64,000 nucleotides of DNA from Planctomycetota bacterium (GTDB taxonomy: Bacteria; Planctomycetota; PLA2), in NCBI GenBank assembly GCA_021776735.1, contig JAJFFH010000050.1, positions 1 through 64,000 on the forward strand, given 5' to 3'. The notes under the pieces were generated by a model. That model did not search any database and had not been told where the DNA came from. It saw only the letters and a program-made list of their open reading frames with translations. Below, in pieces: positions 48,979-57,960 of this stretch. The position numbers were made by a program, and so were the translations under genes. Positions within the stretch are counted from its first letter, which is position 1. Each line of letters starts with the position of its first letter.

Positions 48979-50987
48979 CGCGCGCGGCCGCGGGCATTCT
49001 TCTCGCCGTGACGGGTTGTGCAGCGGCCCTGCTCGCGCCGGGGGTCAACGCGGCTGTTCCGGTGGCCTGCATCGTCGCGCTGTTGTTTGTCGGCACGGTG
49101 CTCGAGCACGCCAACGTCCGACTCCGCGATCTCCCGCTGGTCCTGCTGCACGTCGGCGTCTTCGGCGCCGCGTTTTTTTTCGCCGTGCTGCGCGATCCGC
49201 AGATGCCACTCCTCGACGCGGTCCTGACCTTTTCCGGACCGCTGCTCGTGCTGCGCTGCCTGATGCCGAACACGTTCTTCAACGATTTCCTAAAAGTCCT
49301 CGTCGCCCTCGTGCTCGTCGTGTGCTCGGCCGCGCGAACGGAGGGCTGGTGGCCGGTCCTGATCGCGGCCAGCTACCTGCTCGTCGCCTGCCAGGCGATT
49401 CCCGTTCTCGCCCGCCCGATCCCGGCACCTCAAGCCGATGTCAAAACACGATTGAGACGGGACGCGGGCCGGTGGCGCTACATGCCGGCCCTGGCGGGCC
49501 ACCACCTCGGCCTTTTGGGTCTGGCGTTCGGCGCCCTCCTCTACCTGCTGGTGCCGCGTCCCGACACCGACGATGCCCAAGGCCCCAATGAGAGAGCCCA
49601 AAAGCTTGCCGAGCGTCGAGGGCGGCGCTCGGATACGAGCAACGCAGACCTAGCCGGGCGCGCCGTCACGGGATTCCCATCCACGGTGCGCCTGGGTGAC
49701 ATCGGACGCATCAAGCAGCGCAACGGCATCGCGTTCCGGGCGCAGCTCGCCGACCAGGGACAGCCCCGCGACGTCCAGCCCGCAGACGCCGAAATGCTCT
49801 TGATGCGCGCGCGGGCATGGCAACGCTACGACCCCGAACGCCGCGCGTGGACAGCGCCGCCGCGGCGCTGGCGATTGGTGCCGGGTGGCCTGCTCGAAGC
49901 CGGCGACACGCCTCTCACCTGGAAGTTCCAGCTGTCGGGCTACGACGACGGCGTCCTGTTCTTGCCGCAACGCGCCCGGCGCGTCCGGCACGGCGGCGAC
50001 AAGTTGTACCGCGACCGATCGGGTCCCATGGTGCGCGTCGAGCCTCCGTCGCCGCGCTACATTGTCGAAACGGGCCGGCCGGTCACCGACGATGCAAAGT
50101 TCTACGAGTTGCGTGCCGACCTGCGTGATACGGCGCTGCTCGACGTACCGGCGCAACTCGCCCGGGAGCTGCGCCAAAACTCGCCGCGGCGCACCGGGGC
50201 AACGCTGGCGCACTCCATCGACGCGGTGCGCGCGTACTTCACAAAAAACAAGTTCCGCTACACCATCAACCTGCCGAACCTGCCTGAACGTCGCGACCCG
50301 ATCCTCGCCTTCCTGGAGACGCGCGAGGGCCATTGCGAACTGTTCGCGTCCGCGGCGTGCCTGTTTCTGCGCCAGATGGGCGTGCCCGCGCGCGTCGCCG
50401 GCGGCCTGCGCCTCAGCGAACGCGTCGGGCCGGGCGCGTACATCGCGCGCTTTCGGAACGCCCACGCGTGGGTCGAAATCCGCTGCCTCGGCGTCGGCTT
50501 CGTCGCGGTCGATTTCACCCCCGCGGACGCACGCATTGCAGCGTCGGCTGCGGGCGGGAACAAGGCAGGAGAAGAGCGTACGGACGGCGATGTCTCGGAG
50601 ACCGGCGACGGTCGAGCGTTCGCATGGCGCCGGCCGTTCGACTACACCCCGAACGACCGCCGGCGTGTCCTGGCGTGGGTTCAGCGCAAGGCAGCGAGCT
50701 GGCCGCTGGGGGTCGCGTTGGCGCTCCTGGCGATCTTCATCGGCTGGCGTATCGTGCGCCGCCGGCGCGGTCGCAACGACTCGCGTGTCTCGCGCGGCCT
50801 CGCGGGGGCCGGCCGTACGCTCGCGTTCTACGCCCGGTGGTTGCGCGAATGCGCGAAACAGGGCCACCGGAGGGGTCGAGCCCAGACGCCGCGCGAGTTC
50901 CTGCGCACTCTCCCCGAGGGTTTGCAGGAAGACGGGGCGGCGGTTACGGAACAGTTCGAGCGTCGGCGCTACGGCGGCCAGGGTTGA
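48975..50987 (+). CDS. Transglutaminase-like membrane protein (TgpA type)
   Basis: The first 200 residues of this 670-residue protein contain several membrane helices. A DUF3488-like region and a soluble transglutaminase-like cysteine peptidase domain follow. The catalytic triad is visible: Cys454 in E-G-H-C-E-L-F-A-S-A, His496 in N-A-H-A-W-V-E and Asp512 in V-A-V-D-F-T-P-A-D. One more helix near 585 (L-G-V-A-L-A-L-L-A-I-F-I-G-W) precedes a cytoplasmic tail. With the overlapping DUF58 gene it forms the usual pair. Substrates of such proteins are largely unknown. An exact 12-mer at 50580-50591 lies in a linker after the catalytic domain. Confidence 0.9.
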   Translation: MTRAAAGILLAVTGCAAALLAPGVNAAVPVACIVALLFVGTVLEHANVRLRDLPLVLLHVGVFGAAFFFAVLRDPQMPLLDAVLTFSGPLLVLRCLMPNTFFNDFLKVLVALVLVVCSAARTEGWWPVLIAASYLLVACQAIPVLARPIPAPQADVKTRLRRDAGRWRYMPALAGHHLGLLGLAFGALLYLLVPRPDTDDAQGPNERAQKLAERRGRRSDTSNADLAGRAVTGFPSTVRLGDIGRIKQRNGIAFRAQLADQGQPRDVQPADAEMLLMRARAWQRYDPERRAWTAPPRRWRLVPGGLLEAGDTPLTWKFQLSGYDDGVLFLPQRARRVRHGGDKLYRDRSGPMVRVEPPSPRYIVETGRPVTDDAKFYELRADLRDTALLDVPAQLARELRQNSPRRTGATLAHSIDAVRAYFTKNKFRYTINLPNLPERRDPILAFLETREGHCELFASAACLFLRQMGVPARVAGGLRLSERVGPGAYIARFRNAHAWVEIRCLGVGFVAVDFTPADARIAASAAGGNKAGEERTDGDVSETGDGRAFAWRRPFDYTPNDRRRVLAWVQRKAASWPLGVALALLAIFIGWRIVRRRRGRNDSRVSRGLAGAGRTLAFYARWLRECAKQGHRRGRAQTPREFLRTLPEGLQEDGAAVTEQFERRRYGGQG

Positions 50988-52366
50988 GTGCGCCGGTGAA
51001 GAGTTCCCCGTCCGCGTCGGAACTTCGACATCAGGCTGTCGCTGTGGCCGTCCGTCTTCGGCAGGCGGGCCACGAGGCGCTCTTTGCCGGCGGCTGCGTG
51101 CGCGATCACTTGCGCGGCACGGAGCCACATGACTTCGACATCGCGACGTCGGCGACCCCCGACGAAGTGCAGGCGCTGTTTGAAAAAGCCATCGCCATCG
51201 GCGCCGCGTTCGGGGTCATCGTGGTCGTCGTGGACGGGCAGCCGTTCGAGGTCGCCACGTTTCGCGAGGATCTCGGCGGCACCGACGGGCGGCACCCCGA
51301 GTCGGTCCGATTCACCGACGCGCGCGCCGACGCGAAGCGTCGCGACTTCACCGTCAACGGGATGTTTCAGGATCCCGAGACGGGGGCGATACTCGATTTC
51401 GTCGGCGGGCAAAAAGACCTTGCCGCGCGCGTGATTCGTACGATCGGCGATCCCGCCCAGCGTTTTGAAGAGGATCGACTGCGCCTGCTGCGCGCCGTAC
51501 GGTTCGCGACGGTGCTCGACTTCACGATCGAGCCCGCGACGTACCTCGCCGTCCGTACGCTGTCTTCCGGAATCGGTTCCGTGAGTGCTGAACGCATTCG
51601 TGACGAGCTGACCAGGATCGTCAACTCGGGGGGGCGCGGGGGCCGCGGAGTCGGACTGTTGCTCGAGACCGGTCTGTTGGACGAAGTCCTGCCGGAAGTT
51701 GCCGCGCTCAACGGGATACCGCACCCGCCGCGCTTTCATCCGGAGGGCGACGTACTGACGCACACGCGACTGCTGCTGGAGGAGTACCGCGGTAACGACG
51801 ACGCGGTCGCCCTGGCGGCCCTGCTGCACGACATCGGGAAGGCGCCGACGTTTTGCTACAACGACAAGGGCCGTTGTTCGTATCAAAAACACGCGCCGGT
51901 GGGAGCCCGCATGGCGGTCACGATCCTGAAACGGCTGCGCTACCCCAAAAGGACGATCGAGCGCGTGGAAGTGCTGGTCGCCCGCCACATGGACTGGCCC
52001 GCGCTGCGCGACATGCGCGAAGCGAAACGGCGGCGGTTCCTGCTGCAGGACGATTTTTGCGCGCACCTGGAGTTGCACCGGCTCGACTGCGAGGCGTGCC
52101 ACCGCGACCTTTCGATCCACGGCTGGGCGCAGGAACTGCGCGCCCAGCTCGACGCGGAGCCGCCGCCCGTCCGTCCGCTGCTTTCCGGCGCCGACCTCAT
52201 CGCGATGGGCTACACGCCGGGACCGGCCTTTCGGACGGTGCTCGAAAACCTCGTCGATGCGCAGCTCGAGGGCATGGTCACAGACCCCGAGATGGCGCGC
52301 GCGTTCGTGACCGCGCGCTACGTCGCGCCGGATGGCAAGCCCGTTGCGGGGGAGCCCTCTTCATGA
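50984..52366 (+). CDS. CCA-adding enzyme / tRNA nucleotidyltransferase family protein
   Basis: This 460-residue class II nucleotidyltransferase has F-A-G-G-C-V-R-D-H-L-R-G at 34-45, the catalytic D-F-D-I-A-T (Asp50, Asp52), the R-R-D-F-T-V-N-G-M segment near 115, and E-D-R-L-R-L-L-R-A-V-R-F-A near 165. An HD-type domain follows (H-P-P-R-F-H-P-E-G-D-V-L-T-H-T; L-L-H-D-I-G-K-A-P). It probably adds CCA to tRNAs, consistent with the tRNA-Val gene lacking encoded CCA; poly(A) polymerases share the core, so the symbol is left open. The TTG start shares TTGA with the transglutaminase stop; GTG at 50996 is an alternative. A near motif copy lies at 51546-51556. Confidence 0.9.
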   Translation: MSAPVKSSPSASELRHQAVAVAVRLRQAGHEALFAGGCVRDHLRGTEPHDFDIATSATPDEVQALFEKAIAIGAAFGVIVVVVDGQPFEVATFREDLGGTDGRHPESVRFTDARADAKRRDFTVNGMFQDPETGAILDFVGGQKDLAARVIRTIGDPAQRFEEDRLRLLRAVRFATVLDFTIEPATYLAVRTLSSGIGSVSAERIRDELTRIVNSGGRGGRGVGLLLETGLLDEVLPEVAALNGIPHPPRFHPEGDVLTHTRLLLEEYRGNDDAVALAALLHDIGKAPTFCYNDKGRCSYQKHAPVGARMAVTILKRLRYPKRTIERVEVLVARHMDWPALRDMREAKRRRFLLQDDFCAHLELHRLDCEACHRDLSIHGWAQELRAQLDAEPPPVRPLLSGADLIAMGYTPGPAFRTVLENLVDAQLEGMVTDPEMARAFVTARYVAPDGKPVAGEPSS

Positions 52367-54231
52367 GATGGCTCGCAAGATGTCTCGGTGGCTTGTGCCT
52401 GGTCCTGTTTGGCTGCGGTGGCGAACCGCTCGGCGAGGCGACCGAACGCGTGGACCGTCGCCTACGGACGGCGATGCTTCTGACGCAGCTCGCGGATCCG
52501 ATCGCTCTCGAACAAGTCGTGGCCCTTGCGGAGCCCGAGGTCGTTCGCCGTGCGCTCGAGCCGCAGTACTCCCTCGCCGTGCGCCGGGCCGCGTGCGTGG
52601 CGCTGGTGCGCCTCGGAGACCGGGAGCCGGTCCGGGCGCTTGCGCAGGACGAGCACGCAGGCGGCGACCGCGGGGAAGTCGTCGTGGCGGCCCGCATCGC
52701 GCTCGCCGGCAACAAAATCGCCGTCCGTACGCTTCTTCAAGAGTCACTCCGTGAAGACGAGACCCGGGCGCTCCTCGCGCGGGGGCTGCGGGAGCGCGAT
52801 GTGCCGACGCTGATCGAACTCGGCTCGGTGCGCGTGCTCAGCGCGGCGGCGGTGCCGGGCCCAAACGGCGAGTGGGCGTGTCTGGCCCTGGGCGGGATCG
52901 GCGGCCCGGCGGCGCGGTCGCACCTGGCGGCGGTCGTTGTGGGGCGAGAGGCGGACGGGCTCGCAGAGCATCGCCTGCGGCTGTTCGCGCGCGCGGGACT
53001 TGAGATCGCCGACGGGCGGAGGGATCAGGCAACGGCGGGGCGGGAGCTCTCCGAGCGGCTGGCGCTCGAGGCCCGGGGCCAAGGCATCTGGGCTTGGATC
53101 GATGCGACGCGCGTCGGGCGGCCCGAGCCGGAGCGGCGACAGGCGTGCGTGGCGTTGGCTCGGGCGGCGCAGGGCGGCACCGGGCGGCGCGAGGCCGGCG
53201 ATCGTCTACTGGCGCTGTTGCGCTCCAACGCGGGGAAGCCCGGCATCGACGGCCCGATCCACCTGTATGCGGCGGTCGGGCTGACGCTGCTTGCCGATCC
53301 GGCGACGGCGGTCGATCTCGTGCTCGAGCTGTCCGCGGTCAACCCCAACGACAACCTGGCCGCGCGCTCCCGCGAGGAACAGCAAAAGACATACTGGACG
53401 GTCGATGCACAGCTCTGCGACGCGCTGCTGGGCATGGGGCTCTGGGACGTGGAGGAGGACTTGTTGGAGCAGATGTCGCGGCGGCACAAGATCCGCGTGC
53501 TGATCGACGCGCATGCGGTCTTGCGCCGGCGCACCGGATTCACGCTGCCGTTTCGCTACAACGGTTCGTATGCGGCGCGCGAGAGCGACATCGCTGCGTG
53601 GCGTGATCGATTGCGCGCGACCCGCTCGCAGCGCTACGAGCAACGTCCCTTCGACGTGTCCGACAAGACGTTTCAGGCGCGGCTGCGCGTGATGCTCGAC
53701 TGGCTCGCGGGACGCAAGGTCAACGACCGCTACATCGCCGAAAAACTGCTCACGCGTTTTGGGCGATACGCGGTAGAGCCGCTGATGGGGGAGCTCTCCT
53801 CGAAGAACCCGGTCGCGCGCCGGCAGGCCGCACTGATGCTCGGCCGCATCGGCGACGCGCGTGCGGTGCCCGCGCTCTTGCAGGCGCTGTTGTCGGACGA
53901 CGCAGACGCGCGGGCGCGCGCCCTCGAGGCGTTGCGCAAGCTGAAGGGCAAGGGTGCACTGGCGCGGGTCGTGACCATGTTGCGCGACAACGACGGCGAG
54001 GTGCGCGCCGAGGCGGCGCGTTTTGTCGGGGTCTTTGGTGCCGAGGCGCATCAGGCAGCGCTGCGGGTGGCCCTTGCGACCGAGACCCAGCCCGCGACGC
54101 GTACGGCGTTCTTGTGCGCTCTTTTGCGCCGCGGGGACGCGTCGGTGGTGCCCGAACTGAAACAGATCGTTCGCTCGGGCGAACAGCACGACCGGGAAGC
54201 GGCGCAAGCCGCCCTCGGGGAGAGAGAGTGA
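52363..54231 (+). CDS. HEAT-repeat lipoprotein of unknown function
   Basis: This 622-residue protein starts with a lipoprotein signal (L-G-G-L-C-L-V-L-F-G-C; modified Cys18). The body is helical. Clear HEAT/PBS-type repeats lie near 470-610 (V-A-R-R-Q-A-A-L-M-L-G-R-I-G-D-A-R-A-V-P; A-R-A-L-E-A-L-R-K-L-K), with weaker ones before that (V-R-R-A-A-C-V-A-L-V-R-L-G-D). Such scaffolds mediate protein contacts at the envelope; no catalytic motif is seen. The ATG start overlaps the preceding stop (ATGA), making this part of the DUF58-transglutaminase-CCA run. Two 12-mer copies (52464-52475 and 52717-52728, opposite orientations) lie near its 5' end. Confidence 0.78.
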   Translation: MRWLARCLGGLCLVLFGCGGEPLGEATERVDRRLRTAMLLTQLADPIALEQVVALAEPEVVRRALEPQYSLAVRRAACVALVRLGDREPVRALAQDEHAGGDRGEVVVAARIALAGNKIAVRTLLQESLREDETRALLARGLRERDVPTLIELGSVRVLSAAAVPGPNGEWACLALGGIGGPAARSHLAAVVVGREADGLAEHRLRLFARAGLEIADGRRDQATAGRELSERLALEARGQGIWAWIDATRVGRPEPERRQACVALARAAQGGTGRREAGDRLLALLRSNAGKPGIDGPIHLYAAVGLTLLADPATAVDLVLELSAVNPNDNLAARSREEQQKTYWTVDAQLCDALLGMGLWDVEEDLLEQMSRRHKIRVLIDAHAVLRRRTGFTLPFRYNGSYAARESDIAAWRDRLRATRSQRYEQRPFDVSDKTFQARLRVMLDWLAGRKVNDRYIAEKLLTRFGRYAVEPLMGELSSKNPVARRQAALMLGRIGDARAVPALLQALLSDDADARARALEALRKLKGKGALARVVTMLRDNDGEVRAEAARFVGVFGAEAHQAALRVALATETQPATRTAFLCALLRRGDASVVPELKQIVRSGEQHDREAAQAALGERE

Positions 54232-54314
54232 CCGGTGTGTTACCAGCTCGTGTCGTTTGCGTCCCGCGCGGGATACGTTTTCGTTCGGCCCAGAAATTTC
54301 GGGGGAAGTCTGTC

Positions 54315-55370
54315 ATGACCGTCGTGAACGCCCCGGCCGTTGGCGTCTCCGGCCTGCGCAAGACGTTTGGCAGCCGCACCGTGCTCGATCTGGCGGAGTG
54401 GTCCGTGCCCGTCGGCGAGTTCTTTGTGCTGCTCGGTCCGTCCGGCTCCGGCAAGACGACGCTGTTGCGCTCGTTGGCCGGTCTTGTCCGGCCGGACAGG
54501 GGCGCAATCCGCCTGTTCGGTGAAGACGCGACCGGCGTTCCGCCGCACGAGCGCGGCATCGGTCTTGTGTTCCAGGGCTTGGCGCTGTGGCCGCACCTGT
54601 CTGTCCGCGGCAACATCGCCCTCGGCCTCAAGCGAACCGTCCCCGACGCTGTTGAGCGCCAGGCGCGGATCGAAGAGACCGCGGATGCGCTCGGCATCCT
54701 CGACTTTTTGCCCCGCCGCCCCCACAAGCTGTCGGGCGGCGAACGCCAACGCGTCGCCCTCGCGCGCGCCTTGGTCCACCGCCCGCGTCTGCTCTTGTTG
54801 GACGAACCGTTCAGCGACCTCGACGCACGGCTGCGGCGGTCGATCGCGCGCCTCGTGCGTTCGCTGCACGACCGCTTCGGCCTCACGACCATCCTGATCA
54901 CGCACGACCGCACCGACGCGCACCTGCTCGCGGACCGCATCGGCGTGATGCGCGCGGGCCGCTTGGTCGCCTGCGGTGCGCCCGACGTACTTCACGCCGC
55001 ACCGGGCAGCCCGTTCGCCGCCGAGTTCCTGACCGACGCCGCGATCTTGCCCGCGCGCGTCAAGGACGGCGTCGCGGCCACCGCGCTGGGCGCGCTGCCG
55101 GTCGAAAACGCACCCGACGGCGACGCGTACATCGCCGTCCGTCCCTGTGAAGTGTCCCTGGCAGCCGCGCCCTCGCCCGAGGGCGCCGTGCCGGGGACGG
55201 TCATTGCGTGCGAATTCGCCGGTGGACCGTGGCGTTGTCGCGTCGCACTGGCGAACGGTCACGAAGAGGTCGCGGTGCTCACCGAGCAGCCGCGCAGCGC
55301 GGGCGAGAGCGTGTTTTTGGTGCCGCCTGCCGCGCCGCGGACGGTCTTGCAGGAGGACGCGGGCGCATGA
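54315..55370 (+). CDS. ABC transporter ATP-binding protein with a TOBE-like C-terminus, no permease nearby
   Basis: This 351-residue ATPase has Walker A G-P-S-G-S-G-K-T at 41-48, a Q-loop (G-L-V-F-Q), signature L-S-G-G-E-R-Q, Walker B L-L-L-L-D-E-P and the switch His in I-T-H-D-R. The last 110 residues resemble the TOBE regulatory domain of importers for sulfate, iron(III), spermidine or sugars. No permease or binding protein is in the window. Instead its stop overlaps the start of a pentaheme cytochrome gene (ATGA). GGGGGAAG lies about eight bases before the ATG, a good ribosome binding site that supports this start over the longer upstream frame. Substrate unknown. Confidence 0.9.
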   Translation: MTVVNAPAVGVSGLRKTFGSRTVLDLAEWSVPVGEFFVLLGPSGSGKTTLLRSLAGLVRPDRGAIRLFGEDATGVPPHERGIGLVFQGLALWPHLSVRGNIALGLKRTVPDAVERQARIEETADALGILDFLPRRPHKLSGGERQRVALARALVHRPRLLLLDEPFSDLDARLRRSIARLVRSLHDRFGLTTILITHDRTDAHLLADRIGVMRAGRLVACGAPDVLHAAPGSPFAAEFLTDAAILPARVKDGVAATALGALPVENAPDGDAYIAVRPCEVSLAAAPSPEGAVPGTVIACEFAGGPWRCRVALANGHEEVAVLTEQPRSAGESVFLVPPAAPRTVLQEDAGA

Positions 55371-56530
55371 GCGGTACCGCACGGATTCTCGTCGCGCTGC
55401 TCATCCTGATGGGCGCCGGCCTGTTCTTGTTCGCACTGATGGCGGAGGAACCGCGGGAAGACAACGGGACGAGCCGAGAGCCGAAACAGGGGGGGGCGGG
55501 GGCCACGCCGGATTACACCGATCCACTCGCACGTGCGCACGAGGCGAAGCCCGGGGTGCTCGACGATCCGACCAGCTGTCGGCGCTGCCACGAAGAGATC
55601 TGGGACGAGTGGGCCGGGGACCGGCACGCGAAAGCGTGGGTCGGCAAGCTCTACACCGAACTTTCGCAAAAGCACTCCGACCCGAACTGCTGGAGCTGCC
55701 ACGCTCCGCGACCGGTGTTGCAGACCGGGATCGACTCGCCGGCGGAGGCGCGCGGCAACTACCGCGAGTCGGGGATCAACTGCCTGAGCTGTCACCGCGC
55801 CGGCAACCACGTCGCGGGGTCGAGCAAGACGTATTCCGATACGCCGGAAGTCACCGCCGACTGCGGTCCGGTGTTCGACCCGCGCATGGCGCGAGCCGGC
55901 GCGCAGGACGCCACGATCAAGTTCTGTGGGGTCTGCCACGCGCTGCACGGCACCGACCAGGAATTCATGCGCTCGCACTACTATCGCGCCGGGAAGACGT
56001 GCCTCTCGTGTCACATGGAAGAGGTCGTCGGGGTCGTCGCCAAGGGCGGCACGCCGCGCAAGCGCCACTCGCACCGCATGCTCGGCGCCCACGCGCCCGC
56101 GATGCTCAAGCGCGCGATGGAACTGACGGCGCGGCGCGACGGGAACAGGATCGTTGCGCGCGTGACCAACGCCGGCGCGGGCCACAACGTGCCGACGGAT
56201 GCGCGGCACCGCGGCATCTGGGTGCGCGTCGCGTTTTTCGATCGGTACGGCCAGCCCGTCCCGGTGGTGATCAACAAGGACACCGGCGAACGCGGCGCGG
56301 AGATGGTCATGGACCTGATCCGGCTCTTTTATCGGCACGAGCACAAGACACCGACCCAGATTCCGCCGAAAGGAACGCTCGCCCAACAAAACTGGCGCGA
56401 GTCCTCGGTCTCCGTGCCCGACGCCGCGAAGGGCGGGCACGCCCGCGTGCGGCTGCACTACGCCCTCCGGTGGGACTGGCCGCCCGAGAAGAGCACGCTC
56501 GTACACGAAGTGAAGGTGTCGCTTGAGTAG
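55367..56530 (+). CDS. Membrane-anchored pentaheme c-type cytochrome
   Basis: This 387-residue protein has an N-terminal hydrophobic anchor (about 7-25), so it faces the periplasm. Five heme-binding C-x-x-C-H motifs lie at 71-75, 108-112, 139-143, 187-191 and 212-216. Their spacing and the T-S-C-R-R-C-H-E-E-I-W-D-E-W start resemble cytochrome c554/NrfB-like multiheme electron carriers. The C-terminal 170 residues form a heme-free, beta-rich domain. It should pass electrons in an anaerobic or nitrogen/metal redox chain; the partner is not in the window. It starts inside the ABC ATPase stop (ATGA), and its end overlaps the TPR gene by eight bases. Confidence 0.88.
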   Translation: MSGTARILVALLILMGAGLFLFALMAEEPREDNGTSREPKQGGAGATPDYTDPLARAHEAKPGVLDDPTSCRRCHEEIWDEWAGDRHAKAWVGKLYTELSQKHSDPNCWSCHAPRPVLQTGIDSPAEARGNYRESGINCLSCHRAGNHVAGSSKTYSDTPEVTADCGPVFDPRMARAGAQDATIKFCGVCHALHGTDQEFMRSHYYRAGKTCLSCHMEEVVGVVAKGGTPRKRHSHRMLGAHAPAMLKRAMELTARRDGNRIVARVTNAGAGHNVPTDARHRGIWVRVAFFDRYGQPVPVVINKDTGERGAEMVMDLIRLFYRHEHKTPTQIPPKGTLAQQNWRESSVSVPDAAKGGHARVRLHYALRWDWPPEKSTLVHEVKVSLE

Positions 56531-57899
56531 CCTCGGTATCTTGGCCGTCGGGGGCCTGCTTTCCTGTCTGCTCGGCGGTGGCGACCTCGACGGAGCAGAG
56601 AAGGCGCTGGCCGCCGGGAAGCCGAACGACGCGCTTGAGCGGCTCGGCGATCTGGCGGATGTCGATGGCGCGTCGCTGCGGGCGCTACTCGTGCAGGGGC
56701 GCGCCTATCTCCGGCTTCGCGAGTACGAGGGCGCCGTCGAGGCCCTGCTGCGCGGACACGAACTCGCACCGGACAACCGCGCTCTCGCCCGCGATGCCAC
56801 GCTCGCCTGCTGGTATGCGGCGGCAGACGCCGGAGCCTATGCCTCGGCCTACATGGCGGACGCGAAACGCCTGTCGAAGCACACCGGTGACGCGCGGCTC
56901 ATGGCAGATGTCCACTACTTTGCCGGCGACCACGCGGCGGCCCTGCGCCACTACGGCGACGTGCCCGACAAGGACAAGACCCGGCTGTTCCTGCGAGAGC
57001 GCCGCGCCCTTTGCCTCCGCGCGCTGAGCCGAGCCGACGAGGCCCGAACGGCGTACGGACTCGCTCTTGAGGAAGCGCTGAGAGTGAAAAACCTCGGTGC
57101 GGCGTTTCGGACGGCGTTTGCTGCTCGACAGCAGGGCCGCTTTCTCGGTTGGCTCGACAAGCGCCTCCAAGCGGATTCGTCCGACGTCGAAGCGCGGCGC
57201 TACCGCGGCTACGCCCGCGCGGCCGTACTGCGCTACGCCGACGCGGCGACGGATCTGCGCGCGGTCCTCAAGAAGCGGCCGGATGATCTCGCGATCAAAA
57301 AGCAGCTCACATCCGTCTTGCTGCGGGTCGGCGTCGATACGCAGACTCCCGCGGTGCTGCTCGAGGCCGAATCTCTCGGACTCGGTGTGCTGGCCCAACA
57401 GCCGGACGACCGGGCAACGTGGAACGGTCTCAACTGGCTGGCGGGATGGTATTGGGCCAACCGCGACGTCAAGAGCGCGTACGGTCTGCTCGGCCGGCTC
57501 GTGGCGATCGACGAGACGGATTTCGACACCGGGCTGAATTTTGGCGCGATGGCGCGGCGACTGGGGCATCTTGATGCCGCGAAAGCGGTGTATACGCGCC
57601 TTCTCGAGCTGGCGCCCAACGATTCGGACGTACTCAACGACCTGGCGATCCTGCGCGACGGGCAGGGTGATCGAACGGCGGCCGTTCAGCTTTGGCGCCG
57701 GGTTCTTGAGGTCGATCAAAACAACCTCAATGCGCTCGAAAACCTGCTCACGGCCGCCTGGGAGCGCGGCGACCTCGCCCGGGCGAACGAACTCGTGCCG
57801 CGCGGGCTGACGGCTGCTCGGCGTCCCGGAGGCCCCCTCCAGCGCTGGGAATGGTTCCGGGACCGACTGGAATGGTGTTCAAAGGGGTTCGGACGGTGA
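56523..57899 (+). CDS. TPR-repeat protein downstream of the multiheme cytochrome
   Basis: This 458-residue protein begins with a short hydrophobic stretch (L-G-I-L-A-V-G-G-L-L-S-C-L-L-G-G-G), possibly a signal, followed by TPR-like repeats throughout (A-L-L-V-Q-G-R-A-Y-L-R-L-R-E-Y-E-G-A-V-E near 58-77; A-K-A-V-Y-T-R-L-L-E-L-A-P-N-D near 352-366; further units to 430). TPR domains assemble protein complexes, and the eight-base overlap with the cytochrome gene suggests a role with it. The start is TTG at 56523. No catalytic residues are visible. Confidence 0.75.
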   Translation: MSSLGILAVGGLLSCLLGGGDLDGAEKALAAGKPNDALERLGDLADVDGASLRALLVQGRAYLRLREYEGAVEALLRGHELAPDNRALARDATLACWYAAADAGAYASAYMADAKRLSKHTGDARLMADVHYFAGDHAAALRHYGDVPDKDKTRLFLRERRALCLRALSRADEARTAYGLALEEALRVKNLGAAFRTAFAARQQGRFLGWLDKRLQADSSDVEARRYRGYARAAVLRYADAATDLRAVLKKRPDDLAIKKQLTSVLLRVGVDTQTPAVLLEAESLGLGVLAQQPDDRATWNGLNWLAGWYWANRDVKSAYGLLGRLVAIDETDFDTGLNFGAMARRLGHLDAAKAVYTRLLELAPNDSDVLNDLAILRDGQGDRTAAVQLWRRVLEVDQNNLNALENLLTAAWERGDLARANELVPRGLTAARRPGGPLQRWEWFRDRLEWCSKGFGR

Positions 57900-57960
57900 C
57901 GCGACCCGGTGATATGTGGAACAATAGCGGCGGCCGCGGGCCCGTCCGCGAGGAGAATTC

